A DNA stretch of 64,000 nt from Pseudomonas sp. Leaf58 (GCF_003627215.1 NZ_CP032677.1:2361501-2425500); one strand, 5' to 3'. Shown: positions 18,012-29,424, counted from the first letter of the stretch. Program-made: numbers and translations. The notes: generated by a model not told the origin, from the sequence alone.

Positions 18012-18485
18012 ATGGCCCATTTCTCGCCCGAAAACTTCCAGACCTGCGCCATCGGCATGCTGCTTGGCCGCGCGGCGATCCTCAAGGACCGCATTCTTGA
18101 CTGGCACCTGGAATCCGAAGGCGTCACCGCCGCGCAGTTCAAGGTGCTGATCATCGTCACCCAGTACCAGGTGGACACCCCGGCCGAGCTGTGCCGCTAC
18201 CTGGGCTTGGATAGCGGTTCGATGACCCGCATGCTCGACCGCCTCGAGCAGAAGGAACTGATCGTGCGCAACCGCTGCGCCGACGACCGCCGCCAGGTGC
18301 GCCTGGCGCTCAGCGCCGAGGGTCAGCGCCTGGCTGACCGCCTGCCGGAAATCGGTGCTGCGGCCATGAACGAGTTGTGCGGCGTGCTGGAACCCGAAGA
18401 ACTCAAAACCCTGGAAGGCCTGCTGGCCAAGGTTTTGCTCGGTGCCGGCGACCCGTTGACGATCCGTCGCTTCGGCGATCGTTGA
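18012..18485 (+). CDS. MarR-family regulator of the adjacent efflux pump
   Basis: A 157-residue winged-helix regulator of the MarR/EmrR type: GVTAAQFKVLIIVTQYQ, the recognition region LCRYLGLDSGSMTRMLDRLEQKELIVR, and the wing CADDRRQVRLALSAEGQRLAD. It is the first gene of marR-emrA-emrB, 30 bases before emrA. EmrR-like proteins release their operator when they bind phenolics or other pump substrates. A matching palindrome lies in its own promoter. Confidence 0.94.
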   Translation: MAHFSPENFQTCAIGMLLGRAAILKDRILDWHLESEGVTAAQFKVLIIVTQYQVDTPAELCRYLGLDSGSMTRMLDRLEQKELIVRNRCADDRRQVRLALSAEGQRLADRLPEIGAAAMNELCGVLEPEELKTLEGLLAKVLLGAGDPLTIRRFGDR

Positions 18486-18515
18486 ACCCTGTCACGAATT
18501 ATCCAAGGTATTGTC

Positions 18516-19709
18516 ATGGCCACTCCCGCAGACACCCCGACTCCCTCCGCCGCGCCCGCGCCATCACGCAAGCGCAAGGTCTGGCTGCTTGGCCTGCTGG
18601 TGCTGCTGATCCTTGCCGGGGCTGGCGCCTGGGCCTGGTACAGCCTGGTTGGGCGCTGGCACGAAAGTACCGACGATGCCTACGTCAACGGCAACGTGGT
18701 GGAGATCACTCCGCTGGTCACAGGCACTGTCACCAGCATTGGTGCCGATGACGGCGACCTGGTCCATGCAGGCCAGGTGTTGCTGCAGTTCGACCCGGCC
18801 GACAGCGAGGTAGCCTTGCAGTCCGCCGAAGCCAAGCTGGCGCGCAGCGTGCGCCAGGTCCGTGGGCTGTACAGCAACGTCGACTCGCTCAAGGCCCAGC
18901 TGGAAACCCGCCAGGCCGAACTGCGCAAGGCCCAGCAGGACTTCAACCGGCGCAAGGTCCTGGCTGACAGTGGGGCGATCGCTGCTGAAGAACTGTCCCA
19001 TGCTCGCGATGACCTGAGCGTGGCGCAGGCTGCCGTCAACAGTGCGCGCCAGCAGCTCAGCACCAGCAGTGCGCTGGTCGACGACACCGTAGTGTCCTCG
19101 CACCCCGAGGTGATGGCCGCTGCCGCCGACCTGCGCCAGGCCTACCTTGACCACGCCCGCACCACCCTGGTAGCGCCCGTGACCGGTTACGTCGCCAAGC
19201 GTACCGTGCAGTTGGGCCAGCGCTTGCAACCGGGCACCGCGACCATGGCGGTGATCCCGCTGGACCAGGTATGGATCGACGCCAACTTCAAGGAAACCCA
19301 GCTGCGTGACATGCGTATCGGCCAGCCGGTGGAAATCAGCGCTGACCTGTATGGCAGCGAGGTCAAGTACAGCGGCACGGTCGACAGCCTGGGCGCGGGG
19401 ACCGGCAGTGCCTTCGCCCTGTTGCCGGCGCAGAATGCCACCGGTAACTGGATCAAGATCGTCCAGCGGGTGCCGGTGCGTATCCACCTCAGCCCCGACC
19501 AGCTCAAGGCCCACCCGCTGCGTATTGGCCTGTCCACCGTGGTCGAGGTCGACCTGCACGACCAGAGCGGCCCGGCCCTGGCCCAGCAGCCACCGCAGCA
19601 GGCCAGCTACACCACCCAAGTTTACGACCGCCAACTGGTCGAAGCCGACACCCTGATCGCGCGGTTAATTCACGAAAACAGCGCGAGCGGCAAGACGGCC
19701 CAACGATGA
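18516..19709 (+). CDS. emrA: EmrA/HlyD-type periplasmic adaptor of a multidrug pump
   Basis: A 397-residue membrane-fusion protein: a cytoplasmic N-terminus, one membrane anchor (about residues 24-45; LLGLLVLLILAGAGAWAWY), the lipoyl half-motif STDDAYVNGNVVEITPLVTG, a coiled-coil hairpin (about 100-200), then the second lipoyl half and a beta-barrel (TLVAPVTGYVAKRTVQLGQ, VWIDANFKETQLRDMRIGQ). It links the inner-membrane pump EmrB to an outer-membrane channel, which is not encoded here. Its last codons overlap emrB by 4 bases (ATGA), a sign of translational coupling. Confidence 0.95.
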   Translation: MATPADTPTPSAAPAPSRKRKVWLLGLLVLLILAGAGAWAWYSLVGRWHESTDDAYVNGNVVEITPLVTGTVTSIGADDGDLVHAGQVLLQFDPADSEVALQSAEAKLARSVRQVRGLYSNVDSLKAQLETRQAELRKAQQDFNRRKVLADSGAIAAEELSHARDDLSVAQAAVNSARQQLSTSSALVDDTVVSSHPEVMAAAADLRQAYLDHARTTLVAPVTGYVAKRTVQLGQRLQPGTATMAVIPLDQVWIDANFKETQLRDMRIGQPVEISADLYGSEVKYSGTVDSLGAGTGSAFALLPAQNATGNWIKIVQRVPVRIHLSPDQLKAHPLRIGLSTVVEVDLHDQSGPALAQQPPQQASYTTQVYDRQLVEADTLIARLIHENSASGKTAQR

Positions 19710-21241
19710 GCGACAACGCTGCTGCCCAGTTCACGCCGCCAAGCCTGCTGCTGACCACCATCGGCCTGTCGCTGGCGACGTTCATGCAGGTGCTCGACAC
19801 CACCATCGCCAACGTGGCCTTGCCGACCATTTCCGGCAACCTGGGGGTGAGCTACGAGCAGGGCACCTGGGTCATCACCTCGTTCGCGGTAAGCAACGCC
19901 ATTGCCTTGCCACTCACCGGCTGGCTCAGCCGGCGGTTTGGCGAGGTGAAGTTGTTCATCTGGGCCACGTTGCTGTTCGTGCTGGCCTCGTTCCTGTGCG
20001 GCATTGCCCATTCGATGCCCGAACTGGTTGGCTTTCGCGTGTTGCAGGGGGTAGTGGCCGGGCCGCTGTACCCGATGACCCAGACCCTGTTGATTGCGGT
20101 GTATCCACCGGCTAAACGGGGGATGGCACTGGCGCTACTGGCGATGGTCACCGTAGTGGCGCCGATTGCCGGGCCAATTCTGGGGGGCTGGATTACCGAC
20201 AGTTACAGCTGGCCATGGATTTTCTTCATCAACGTCCCCATCGGCCTGTTCGCCGCTGCCGTGGTGCGCCAGCAAATGCGTAGCCGGCCGGTGGTGATCA
20301 GCCGCCAGCCCATGGACTACATTGGCCTGCTGACGCTGATCATCGGTGTTGGCGCCCTGCAGGTGGTGCTCGACAAAGGCAATGACCTGGACTGGTTCGA
20401 GTCGTCGTTCATCATTGTTGGCAGCCTGATTTCGGTGGTGTTCCTGGCGGTGTTCGTGATCTGGGAACTGACCGACCGCCATCCGGTGGTGAACCTGCGG
20501 CTGTTTGCGCACCGCAACTTCCGCGTTGGCACCCTGGTGTTGGTTGGGGGCTATGCAGGGTTCTTTGGCATCAACCTGATCCTGCCGCAATGGTTGCAGA
20601 CGCAGATGGGTTATACCGCGACTTGGGCAGGCCTGGCGGTAGCGCCGATCGGCCTGTTGCCGGTGATCATGTCGCCGTTCGTGGGCAAGTACGCGCACCG
20701 CTTCGACCTGCGGGTGCTGGCCGGGCTGGCGTTTCTGGCAATTGGTACCAGTTGCTACATGCGTGCTGGGTTCACCAGTGAAGTGGACTTCCAGCATGTG
20801 GCCTTGGTGCAACTGTTCATGGGTATTGGCGTGGCGCTGTTCTTCATGCCGACTTTGAGCATTCTGCTGTCTGACCTGCCGCCACAGCAGATTGCCGACG
20901 GCTCGGGGCTGGCGACTTTCTTGCGGACCTTGGGCGGGAGTTTTGCCGCTTCGTTGACCACCTGGATCTGGATTCGTCGGGCGGATCAGCATCATGCCTA
21001 CCTGAGCGAGCACATCAGCCCGTTCAACCCGGCGACGCGGCATACGCTTGAGCAGTTGGGCGGGGCCAGCCCGCAGGGTTATGCGCAGTTGGAGCAGATA
21101 CTCAACGGGCAGGCCTACATGATGTCGACGGTGGATTACTTCACGCTGATGACCTGGGTGTTTGCCGGGTTGATCCTGCTGGTGTGGTTTGCCAAGCCAC
21201 CTTTTACCGCGAAGGCGGGGCCGGCTTCGGCGGGGCATTGA
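19706..21241 (+). CDS. emrB: EmrB/DHA2-family multidrug exporter
   Basis: A 511-residue, 14-segment major facilitator of the DHA2 class. Motifs include LDTTIANVALPTISGNLG (motif D1 region), WLSRRFGEVKLFIWATLLF (motif A-like), FRVLQGVVAGPLYPMTQTLL and the antiporter motif C-like VTVVAPIAGPILGGWITD. It exports hydrophobic or phenolic compounds with proton exchange, together with EmrA upstream. Third gene of the marR-emrAB operon; length is normal. Confidence 0.95.
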   Translation: MSDNAAAQFTPPSLLLTTIGLSLATFMQVLDTTIANVALPTISGNLGVSYEQGTWVITSFAVSNAIALPLTGWLSRRFGEVKLFIWATLLFVLASFLCGIAHSMPELVGFRVLQGVVAGPLYPMTQTLLIAVYPPAKRGMALALLAMVTVVAPIAGPILGGWITDSYSWPWIFFINVPIGLFAAAVVRQQMRSRPVVISRQPMDYIGLLTLIIGVGALQVVLDKGNDLDWFESSFIIVGSLISVVFLAVFVIWELTDRHPVVNLRLFAHRNFRVGTLVLVGGYAGFFGINLILPQWLQTQMGYTATWAGLAVAPIGLLPVIMSPFVGKYAHRFDLRVLAGLAFLAIGTSCYMRAGFTSEVDFQHVALVQLFMGIGVALFFMPTLSILLSDLPPQQIADGSGLATFLRTLGGSFAASLTTWIWIRRADQHHAYLSEHISPFNPATRHTLEQLGGASPQGYAQLEQILNGQAYMMSTVDYFTLMTWVFAGLILLVWFAKPPFTAKAGPASAGH

Positions 21242-21357
21242 GGTGGGCACGCCAACCCCTGCTTCAAGCCCGGCACCCCGAAGCCCCAACCCTCTATTCC
21301 CATCCTGTCCCATTTCCCCTATTGTCGATCCTCCCTTCCCAAACGATTGGCAATGCC

Positions 21358-22104
21358 ATGCAGAAAGTCATCGTCATCACCGGCGCCAGCCGCGGCATAG
21401 GCGCGGCCACGGCGCTGCAGGCCGCCCAGCAGGGCTACCGCATCTGCATCAACTACCACGCCGACGACCAGGCCGCCGAGCACATCCTCGACCAGGTCCG
21501 CGCCTTGGGCGCACAGGCCATCAGCGTGCGCGCCGATGCCAGCGTCGAAGACGAGGTCATCCAGCTGTTCCAGCGCGTCGATGAGGAACTTGGCCCGGTT
21601 ACCGCGCTGGTCAATAACGCTGGCACCATCGGCCAGCAAAGCCGGGTCGAGGACATGTCCGAATTCCGCCTGCTCAAGGTCATGAAAACCAACGTCGTCG
21701 GCCCCATGCTTTGCGCCAAGCACGCCTTACTGCGCATGGCTCGGCGGCATGGCGGGCAGGGCGGGGCCATTGTCAACGTGTCGTCGGTGGCCGCCCGCCT
21801 GGGCTCGCCCAACGAATACGTGGACTATGCCGCCTCCAAAGGCGCGCTCGATACCTTCACCTTGGGCTTGGCCAAGGAAGTGGCGGGCGAGGGCGTGCGG
21901 GTGAATGGCGTGCGCCCAGGCTATATCCATACCGGTTTCCATGCGCTTTCTGGCGACCCGGACCGGGTCAGCAAGCTCGAACCCGGCTTACCCATGGGCC
22001 GCGGCGGGCGCCCCGAGGAAGTTGCCGAGGCCATCCTCTGGCTGCTCTCGGACAAAGCATCCTACGCCACCGGAAGTTTTATCGACCTAGGCGGCGGGCG
22101 CTGA
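21358..22104 (+). CDS. SDR-family oxidoreductase
   Basis: A 248-residue short-chain dehydrogenase with the NAD(P) motif TGASRGIGAA (residues 8-17), NNAG (about 84), the catalytic serine in VNVSSVAARLG and YxxxK in YVDYAASKGALD, ending GSFIDLGGGR. It resembles glucose-1-dehydrogenase/3-oxoacyl reductase-type SDRs; the substrate is unknown. It starts 116 bases after emrB on the same strand and could be co-transcribed, or it may have its own promoter in that gap. Confidence 0.93.
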   Translation: MQKVIVITGASRGIGAATALQAAQQGYRICINYHADDQAAEHILDQVRALGAQAISVRADASVEDEVIQLFQRVDEELGPVTALVNNAGTIGQQSRVEDMSEFRLLKVMKTNVVGPMLCAKHALLRMARRHGGQGGAIVNVSSVAARLGSPNEYVDYAASKGALDTFTLGLAKEVAGEGVRVNGVRPGYIHTGFHALSGDPDRVSKLEPGLPMGRGGRPEEVAEAILWLLSDKASYATGSFIDLGGGR

Positions 22105-22113
22105 GCGCGCCGG

Positions 22114-24180
22114 TCAATCCATCAGCAGCTCGCGCACCTGCTCGGCCAGCACGTCCAGTTCGAAGGGCTTGGTCAGCACCCGCGTCCCTTGCAGCAACTG
22201 GCCGTCACAGTGCGCCGCACTTTCATCGTAGCCCGTGACGAACAGCACCTTCAGGTCGGGGTAGCGCTCGCGGCAGCGCTCCGCCACCTGGCGGCCATTC
22301 ATACCGCCCGGCAGCCCTATATCGCTCAGCAGCAGGTCTGGCCGCTCACCGCTTTGCAGATGCGCGAGGGCAGCTGGGCCGTTGGCGAAAGCATCGACCC
22401 GGTAACCTAGCTCTTCCAGCACTTCGCAGACCACCAGGCGCAGGGCCGTCTGGTCCTCGATCAACAGAATACGCTGCGCAGCCGTGCTGCTCTTTTCCAA
22501 TAGCCGGCGCTGCGGTTTGGGCGTAGGTGCTTCGGGCTGTTCGTGGTGGCGTGGGAGCAGCAGTTCGATGCGAGTCCCCTCACCAAGCACCGACAGCACC
22601 CGCAGGTGCCCCCCCGACTGGCGTACAAAACCATAGATCATCGACAAGCCCAGGCCGGTGCCTTGGCCCAGGGGCTTGGTGGTGAAGAACGGGTCGACTG
22701 CGCGCTCCGCTACCTCCGCCGACATGCCGCGGCCGTTGTCGACGATACTCAGCCTTACGTACTCGCCGGGGGCTGGCCCCTGCGCTTGGGGCTGTACGTC
22801 GTCGAGCAGCAGGTTGTCGCCGATGATGTCGATCACACCCCCCACGGGCATGGCGTCACGGGCGTTGAGGCACAGGTTGAGCAAGGCGCTTTCCAGTTGC
22901 GGTGGGTCGATGAAGGTCGGCCACAACTGGCTGGCGAACTGGCTGTTGAGGGTGATGGCCGGGCCGATGGTGCGGCGTAGCAAGTCCTCCATGCCGGCCA
23001 CCAGCGTAGCCACCTGCGTGGAGCAGGGTTGCAGGGTTTGCTGGCGGGAGAACGCCAACAGCCGGTGCACCAGGGATGAAGCCCGTTGCGCTGAACTGCT
23101 GGACAGCTCCAGCAGCGGGTCCAGCGCATCGAAGCGCGACTGCTGCAGACGTTGGCGCATCAACTCCTGGGCGCCGAGGATACTGCCCAGCAGGTTGTTG
23201 AAGTCGTGGGCAATGCCCCCACTGAGCTGCCCCACGGCTTCCATTTTCTGGGCTTGGCGCAAAGCCTCTTCGGCCTTGGCCAGGCGCCCCTGCTCCTGGA
23301 CGCGCTCGCTGATGTCATAGGCGAACAGGAAGGCGCCTTGTATCGCGCCATGATGATCGCGCAAGGCGTTGAAGCGCAGTTCGTAATGGCGCCGCTCAGG
23401 TGCCTTGCCAAAGGCGCCCGTTTCGATGAACTGCTCGCCAGCCAAGGCGCGTTGCCACATGGGCAAAATCGGCGTCTGGTCATGGCTGCCATCGTTGATC
23501 AGCCCAGGCATGTATTCGCCAATTTCCGGCGTTTGCCCGTACAGCACGCGGAAGTCATGCTTGGCCTGGCGGTTGACGGCCAGCCAACGCATATCCGTGC
23601 CAATCACGTGTACGTTGACCACGCTGTGATCGACCAGCTCAGCAAACAGCCGGCGCTCCGCCAGCGCGGTATTCACCCGTTGTTCGAGTTCTTCGTTCAG
23701 GCGCTGCAGGGCTTGTTCGGCGCGCCGACGTTCAGTGACATCCTTGAACAGCACGGCCACCTGGCGTTTCTCGGCGGGCTCTATACGGAAGGTGGTAACG
23801 GACAATACATGGCCGGTGGCGACCAGTTCTTGCTCGAAATGCAGTGGCTCGCCGGTACGCAGCACAGCGCCATAGCGTGCCACCCAATCATCGGCCTCAT
23901 CGGGCACCATTTCGCGCAGCTTCTGCCCGACCACGTTGGGGATACCGGCGTGCTTGGCGTAGGCCGCGTTGGCCAGGACATGCACATAGTCACTGAGCGG
24001 GCCATGCGGGCCGTCGAAGAACTCGATGATGCAGAAGCCTTCGTCCATGGTGTCGAACAACGAACGGTAAAAATCCTGGCCGTTGTCCTGATGCGCCGCA
24101 AGGCGTGCTTCCAGCAGCGCGTTCTGCTGTTGCAGGGCTTCGACTTGTTGACGCAGTGTGTGCAGATCGCGGGAGGGCAT
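22114..24180 (-). CDS. Hybrid PAS histidine kinase with C-terminal receiver (copy 1)
   Basis: A roughly 688-residue soluble hybrid kinase. A coiled coil (about 5-35) leads into a PAS domain (LFDTMDEGFCIIEFF), a helical linker, a second PAS (LVDHSVVNVHVIGTD), HisKA ([19 protein letters not shown], histidine in AHD), an ATPase domain (NLCLNARDAM, VDNGRGM, GLGLSMIYGF) and a receiver (LLIEDQTALRLVV, phosphoacceptor in LLLSDIGLPG, KPF). The ATG at 24180 is chosen; a GTG at 24225 is also possible. It lies 27-72 bases after the paralogue at 24253 and the two form one transcription unit. No separate output regulator is next to it. Confidence 0.9.
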   Translation of the reverse strand: MPSRDLHTLRQQVEALQQQNALLEARLAAHQDNGQDFYRSLFDTMDEGFCIIEFFDGPHGPLSDYVHVLANAAYAKHAGIPNVVGQKLREMVPDEADDWVARYGAVLRTGEPLHFEQELVATGHVLSVTTFRIEPAEKRQVAVLFKDVTERRRAEQALQRLNEELEQRVNTALAERRLFAELVDHSVVNVHVIGTDMRWLAVNRQAKHDFRVLYGQTPEIGEYMPGLINDGSHDQTPILPMWQRALAGEQFIETGAFGKAPERRHYELRFNALRDHHGAIQGAFLFAYDISERVQEQGRLAKAEEALRQAQKMEAVGQLSGGIAHDFNNLLGSILGAQELMRQRLQQSRFDALDPLLELSSSSAQRASSLVHRLLAFSRQQTLQPCSTQVATLVAGMEDLLRRTIGPAITLNSQFASQLWPTFIDPPQLESALLNLCLNARDAMPVGGVIDIIGDNLLLDDVQPQAQGPAPGEYVRLSIVDNGRGMSAEVAERAVDPFFTTKPLGQGTGLGLSMIYGFVRQSGGHLRVLSVLGEGTRIELLLPRHHEQPEAPTPKPQRRLLEKSSTAAQRILLIEDQTALRLVVCEVLEELGYRVDAFANGPAALAHLQSGERPDLLLSDIGLPGGMNGRQVAERCRERYPDLKVLFVTGYDESAAHCDGQLLQGTRVLTKPFELDVLAEQVRELLMD

Positions 24181-24252
24181 GCCGACATCCGACCAAAGAG
24201 ACCACACAGACTTTAGCGTGTTCACCTGCAGGCCGATAGCTGGCCAGTGCCA

Positions 24253-25902
<1,650 letters not shown>

Positions 25903-25959
25903 GGCGAGGGCCCAGGGAGCGGATCGAGCAACTATAGCCGCCCACCCCACCACCGGCCA

Positions 25960-27369
25960 TCAGAACGAGCGAATGATCCTGCCCAGGGTTTCCATGGCCC
26001 GTTCGGCATCCTCATGCCAGGGGCTGCCGTAGTTAAGGCGGATGCAGTTGCCAAAGCGCCGGGTGGGCGAGAAAATCGGCCCGGGGGCGATGCTGATGCC
26101 TTGCGCCAAGGCCATGTGGAACAGCTTGAGGGCATCCATCTGCTCGGGCAGTTCTAACCATAGGAAGTAGCCGCCAGACGGCTGGCTGACCCGCGTCTGC
26201 GCCGGGAAGTGGCGGGCGATGGCCGCCAGCATGTTGGCCTGCTGGCCTTCTAGGGCGTAGCGCAGCTTGCGCAGGTGGCGGTCGTAGCCGCCGTGCTGCA
26301 GGTAGTCGGCAATGGCCGCCTGGGCTGGCATCGAGGCACACAGCGAGGTCATCAGTTTGAGCCGCTCGATCTTTTGCGCAAAGCGCCCAGCCGCCACCCA
26401 GCCAATGCGGTAGCCGGGTGCCAGGCTTTTGGCGAACGAGCCGCAGTGCATCACCAGGCCCTGGGTGTCGAAGGCCTTGGCCGGCTTGGGCGCCTGCTGC
26501 GCGTAGTACAGCTCGGCGTACACATCGTCTTCGATCAACGGCACCTGATGACGCGCCAGCAACTCCACCAGTGCCTGTTTTTTCGCCTCGGGCATGCTGG
26601 CGCCCACTGGGTTTTGGAAGTTGGTCATGCACCACACTGCCTTGACCGGGTGCTTTTCCAGGGTTTGCGCCAGTACGCCGAGGTCCATGCCTTCGCGCGG
26701 GTGCACCGGGATCTCCACCGCCTTGAGCTTGAGCCGCTCCAGCACCTGCAGGCAGGCGTAGAAGGCCGGCGCCTCGATAGCCACCAGGTCGCCCGGCTGG
26801 GTGACGGCCTGCAGGCACAGGTTCAGGGCTTCCAGTGCACCGTTGGTGATCAGCAGCTCCTCCATTGGCAACATCAACCCGCCGACCATGTAGCGTAGGG
26901 CAATTTGCCGGCGCAGCTGCGGGTTGCCGGGCGACAGGTCGGTCACCACCATGCGTGGGTCCATGCTGCGGCTGGCGCTGGCCAGCGAACGCGACAGGCG
27001 TTGCAGCGGGAACAGCTCGGGGCTAGGGAACGCCGAGCCGAACGGCACGGTGTTGGGGTCTTTGATCGAGTCAAGGATCGAGAACACCAGCGCGCTGACA
27101 TCGACATCGGTGGACTCGCTGACCGGCTGCAACGCCTGCGGCTCGCTGAACTGGCGCGGGGCGTGGGCGTTGACGAAATAGCCCGAACGCGGCCGCGCCC
27201 GGATCAGCCCGCGCCGCTCCAGCAGGTAGTAGGCCTGGAACACGGTGGACGGGCTGACCCCGTGGGTTTGGCTGGCGTAGCGCACCGAGGGCACCCGTTG
27301 GCCGGGGCCCAGTACCCCGGAGCGGATCAGTTCGGCGATGTCGTCGGCAAAGCGTTCGTAGCGTTTCAT
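25960..27369 (-). CDS. MocR/PdxR-family regulator (GntR HTH fused to aminotransferase fold)
   Basis: A 469-residue protein. The N-terminal GntR winged helix (RYERFADDIAELIRSGVLGPGQRVPSVR, VSPSTVFQAYYLLERRGLIR) is joined to a fold-type I PLP aminotransferase domain (about 95-465). The PLP lysine lies in CGSFAKSLAPGYRIGW and the arginine in CIRLNYG. Members use PLP or an amino-acid adduct as effector and seldom act as enzymes. The start at 27369 (MKRYERF) is the natural one. It ends 57 bases before the hybrid kinase and starts 50 bases from the ccoG stop; the regulated gene is not obvious. Confidence 0.93.
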   Translation of the reverse strand: MKRYERFADDIAELIRSGVLGPGQRVPSVRYASQTHGVSPSTVFQAYYLLERRGLIRARPRSGYFVNAHAPRQFSEPQALQPVSESTDVDVSALVFSILDSIKDPNTVPFGSAFPSPELFPLQRLSRSLASASRSMDPRMVVTDLSPGNPQLRRQIALRYMVGGLMLPMEELLITNGALEALNLCLQAVTQPGDLVAIEAPAFYACLQVLERLKLKAVEIPVHPREGMDLGVLAQTLEKHPVKAVWCMTNFQNPVGASMPEAKKQALVELLARHQVPLIEDDVYAELYYAQQAPKPAKAFDTQGLVMHCGSFAKSLAPGYRIGWVAAGRFAQKIERLKLMTSLCASMPAQAAIADYLQHGGYDRHLRKLRYALEGQQANMLAAIARHFPAQTRVSQPSGGYFLWLELPEQMDALKLFHMALAQGISIAPGPIFSPTRRFGNCIRLNYGSPWHEDAERAMETLGRIIRSF

Positions 27370-27419
27370 TCTGGCCTTCTGTCGAAGCCTGGCAGGCAAG
27401 GTGGAATCAGTGTAAGGGA

Positions 27420-28823
27420 TCAGCGGTTCATCGGCGCGACGAAGCGGCTGTTGGCCACGCTGCGAATAGCAGGGTCGTCACGTTCGCTGATTTCAAAGCT
27501 CAGTGGCTGCGAGTTGCTGGTCGGGCGCTCGGCGAGCATCGCCACCGACACCGGCAGTTCGCTCATTTCACCGGCCGGAATCACCAACGTCGTGTTGCCC
27601 TGCAAGACGAAACCGTCGGCGTCCAGCAGGCGCAGCGCGTAGTGCTGGGTACGTTCGGTCTTGTTGATCACCTTGAGTAGGTAGATGTTCTCGATCTGGC
27701 CTTGGGCATTTTCGCGGAACAGGCCGCGGTCCTTGATCACGTCCAGCGATACCATCGGGCGCAACTGCAAGGCCACCCCGAGTGCCGCGATCATCACTAC
27801 CAACGCGGCGGCATAGCCCAGCAGGCGCGGGCGCAGCCAATGGGTGGTACCACCTTGCAGGCTGTGTTCGGACTTGTAGCCGATCAGGCCGCGGGAGTAA
27901 CCCATCTTGTCCATTACCCCGTCACAGGCATCGATGCACGCCGCGCAACCGATGCAGGCCATTTGCAAACCGTCACGAATATCGATGCCGGTCGGGCACA
28001 CCTGTACGCACAGGGTGCAGTCGATGCAATCACCCAGGCCCTGGGCCTGGGCGTCGCTGCCTTTTTTGCGCGCGCCACGGGCTTCGCCGCGACGTGGGTC
28101 ATAGGCGACCGCCAGGGTGTCTTTGTCAAACATCACACTCTGGAAGCGTGCGTAAGGGCACATGTGCAGGCACACCGCTTCGCGCAGCAGGCCAGCATTG
28201 ATGTAGGTGGCGGCGGTAAAGAACAGCACCCAGAACAGCGCCACGCCGCCCAGTTGCAAGGTGAACAGGTCTGCCGCCAGTGGGCGGATCGGGGTGAAGT
28301 AGCCAACGAAAGTCAGCCCGGTGAGTACGCCAATAGCCAGCCACAGGCTGTGCTTCAGTGTGCGCCGGGCCAGTTTGTTCAGGCTCCAGGGCGCGGCGGC
28401 GAGCTTGATGCGCTGGTTGCGGTCGCCCTCGGTGAGCTTTTCGCACCACATGAACAGCCAGGTCCAGGTGCTCTGCGGGCAGCTGTAGCCGCACCACACA
28501 CGGCCGGCGAACACAGTGATGGCGAACAGGCCGAAGGCACAGATGATCAACAGCGCCGACAGCAAAATGAAATCCTGCGGCCAGAAGGTGGCGCCAAAGA
28601 TGTGGAATTTGCTGTTACCCAAGTCCCACAGCACCGCCTGGCGGCCGTTCCAGTTCAGCCAGGCAGTGCCGAAAAACAGGGCAAATAGGGCACCGGCAAA
28701 GCCAATGCGCAGGTTGCGGTACAGCCCGGTGAAGCTGCGGGTATGAATGCCGTAGTCGGTGCGTCGCGGCTGGGGGCTGGCGGGAGTGGTGGCGATCTCT
28801 GTGAAAGGGATTCTATCGTTCAT
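27420..28823 (-). CDS. ccoG: CcoG/FixG-type ferredoxin, cbb3 oxidase copper-site assembly
   Basis: A 467-residue membrane ferredoxin of the CcoG (RdxA/FixG) family, which reduces copper for insertion into cbb3 cytochrome oxidase. It has several membrane segments in the first 220 residues (WNGRQAVLWDLGNSKFHIFG, VWCGYSCPQSTWTWLFMW), two 4Fe-4S clusters in CIDCTLCVQVCPTGIDI and ACIGCAACIDACD, and a C-terminal periplasmic Ig-like domain. In most pseudomonads ccoG sits by ccoNOQP; no oxidase genes are in this window, so this may be a second copy. Confidence 0.94.
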   Translation of the reverse strand: MNDRIPFTEIATTPASPQPRRTDYGIHTRSFTGLYRNLRIGFAGALFALFFGTAWLNWNGRQAVLWDLGNSKFHIFGATFWPQDFILLSALLIICAFGLFAITVFAGRVWCGYSCPQSTWTWLFMWCEKLTEGDRNQRIKLAAAPWSLNKLARRTLKHSLWLAIGVLTGLTFVGYFTPIRPLAADLFTLQLGGVALFWVLFFTAATYINAGLLREAVCLHMCPYARFQSVMFDKDTLAVAYDPRRGEARGARKKGSDAQAQGLGDCIDCTLCVQVCPTGIDIRDGLQMACIGCAACIDACDGVMDKMGYSRGLIGYKSEHSLQGGTTHWLRPRLLGYAAALVVMIAALGVALQLRPMVSLDVIKDRGLFRENAQGQIENIYLLKVINKTERTQHYALRLLDADGFVLQGNTTLVIPAGEMSELPVSVAMLAERPTSNSQPLSFEISERDDPAIRSVANSRFVAPMNR

Positions 28824-28944
28824 GGCTGGGTGCTCATCAGGCCTCGATCAGGCATGAGCACTATGGCCCTGAGGCTGTTATCAGCACAGGCTCAGATTTT
28901 GCGATAAAAACCGTATCAGATTACCGGCCTGACCCCGCCAAGCC

Positions 28945-29184
28945 TTAGATTACCGAGCCTGGCACGCTGGCCTTCAAATGCCTGCGGCTATCCACCGCAC
29001 CTACCACGGTCAGTGCGTCGGCTTCGGCTTCGGTGATCGGCACCCGCTGGCCGGCGAGCAGAGCCACCGACATGTGCAGCTGTTCGTCGGTGACGATTTC
29101 GATGGCTGGGCCATCACCTTCCAGACGCAGGTTTTCGCCGATCAGGGTGCAGCGGCGGGTGGTTTCGTCGATTTCAATGGGCAT
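28945..29184 (-). CDS. DUF3203-like small protein
   Basis: A 79-residue protein, starting MPIEIDETTRRCTL at 29184 after a GGAGG ribosome site, which I associate with the pseudomonad-restricted DUF3203 family. It is acidic, with a beta-rich pattern (TLIGENLRLEG, AIEIVTDEQLHMSVALLAG), and no catalytic motif is visible. Monocistronic between ccoG and an MgtC gene. Function unknown. Confidence 0.75.
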   Translation of the reverse strand: MPIEIDETTRRCTLIGENLRLEGDGPAIEIVTDEQLHMSVALLAGQRVPITEAEADALTVVGAVDSRRHLKASVPGSVI

Positions 29185-29306
29185 GGGGTGGTCCTCCTGG
29201 GGGCGGTTACAGGGTGGACCACAGTGCCGAGCGGGTTGCTGCATCCGCGGGCTCAGCGGCACTTTGTGTTGGGTGCGCAGGTCAACCCTTGCAGATGGCA
29301 GGCTCG

Positions 29307-29384
29307 GCCTCTTCGCGGGCCAGCCCGCTCCTACAGGCGGGTGCTGTGTTTCTTAGGTAGGAGCGGGTTTACCCGCGAAGAGTC
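29307..29384. repeat. Inverted pair of REP elements
   Basis: The left element (29307-29337) carries TTCGCGGGCCAGCCCGCTCC and the right element (29356-29384) is its inverse, GGAGCGGGTTTACCCGCGAA. This is the classical P. putida REP pair, between the DUF3203 and MgtC genes. Confidence 0.92.
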
Positions 29385-29424
29385 CGGGCTTGGCGACACA
29401 ATGCTCTGGTAAGGGAACAGTGCC

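Noticed and set aside
18564..21313. Long minus-strand frames opposite emrA and emrB
   Set aside because: They are shadow frames in high-GC DNA; the plus-strand genes have full-length EmrA and EmrB motifs.
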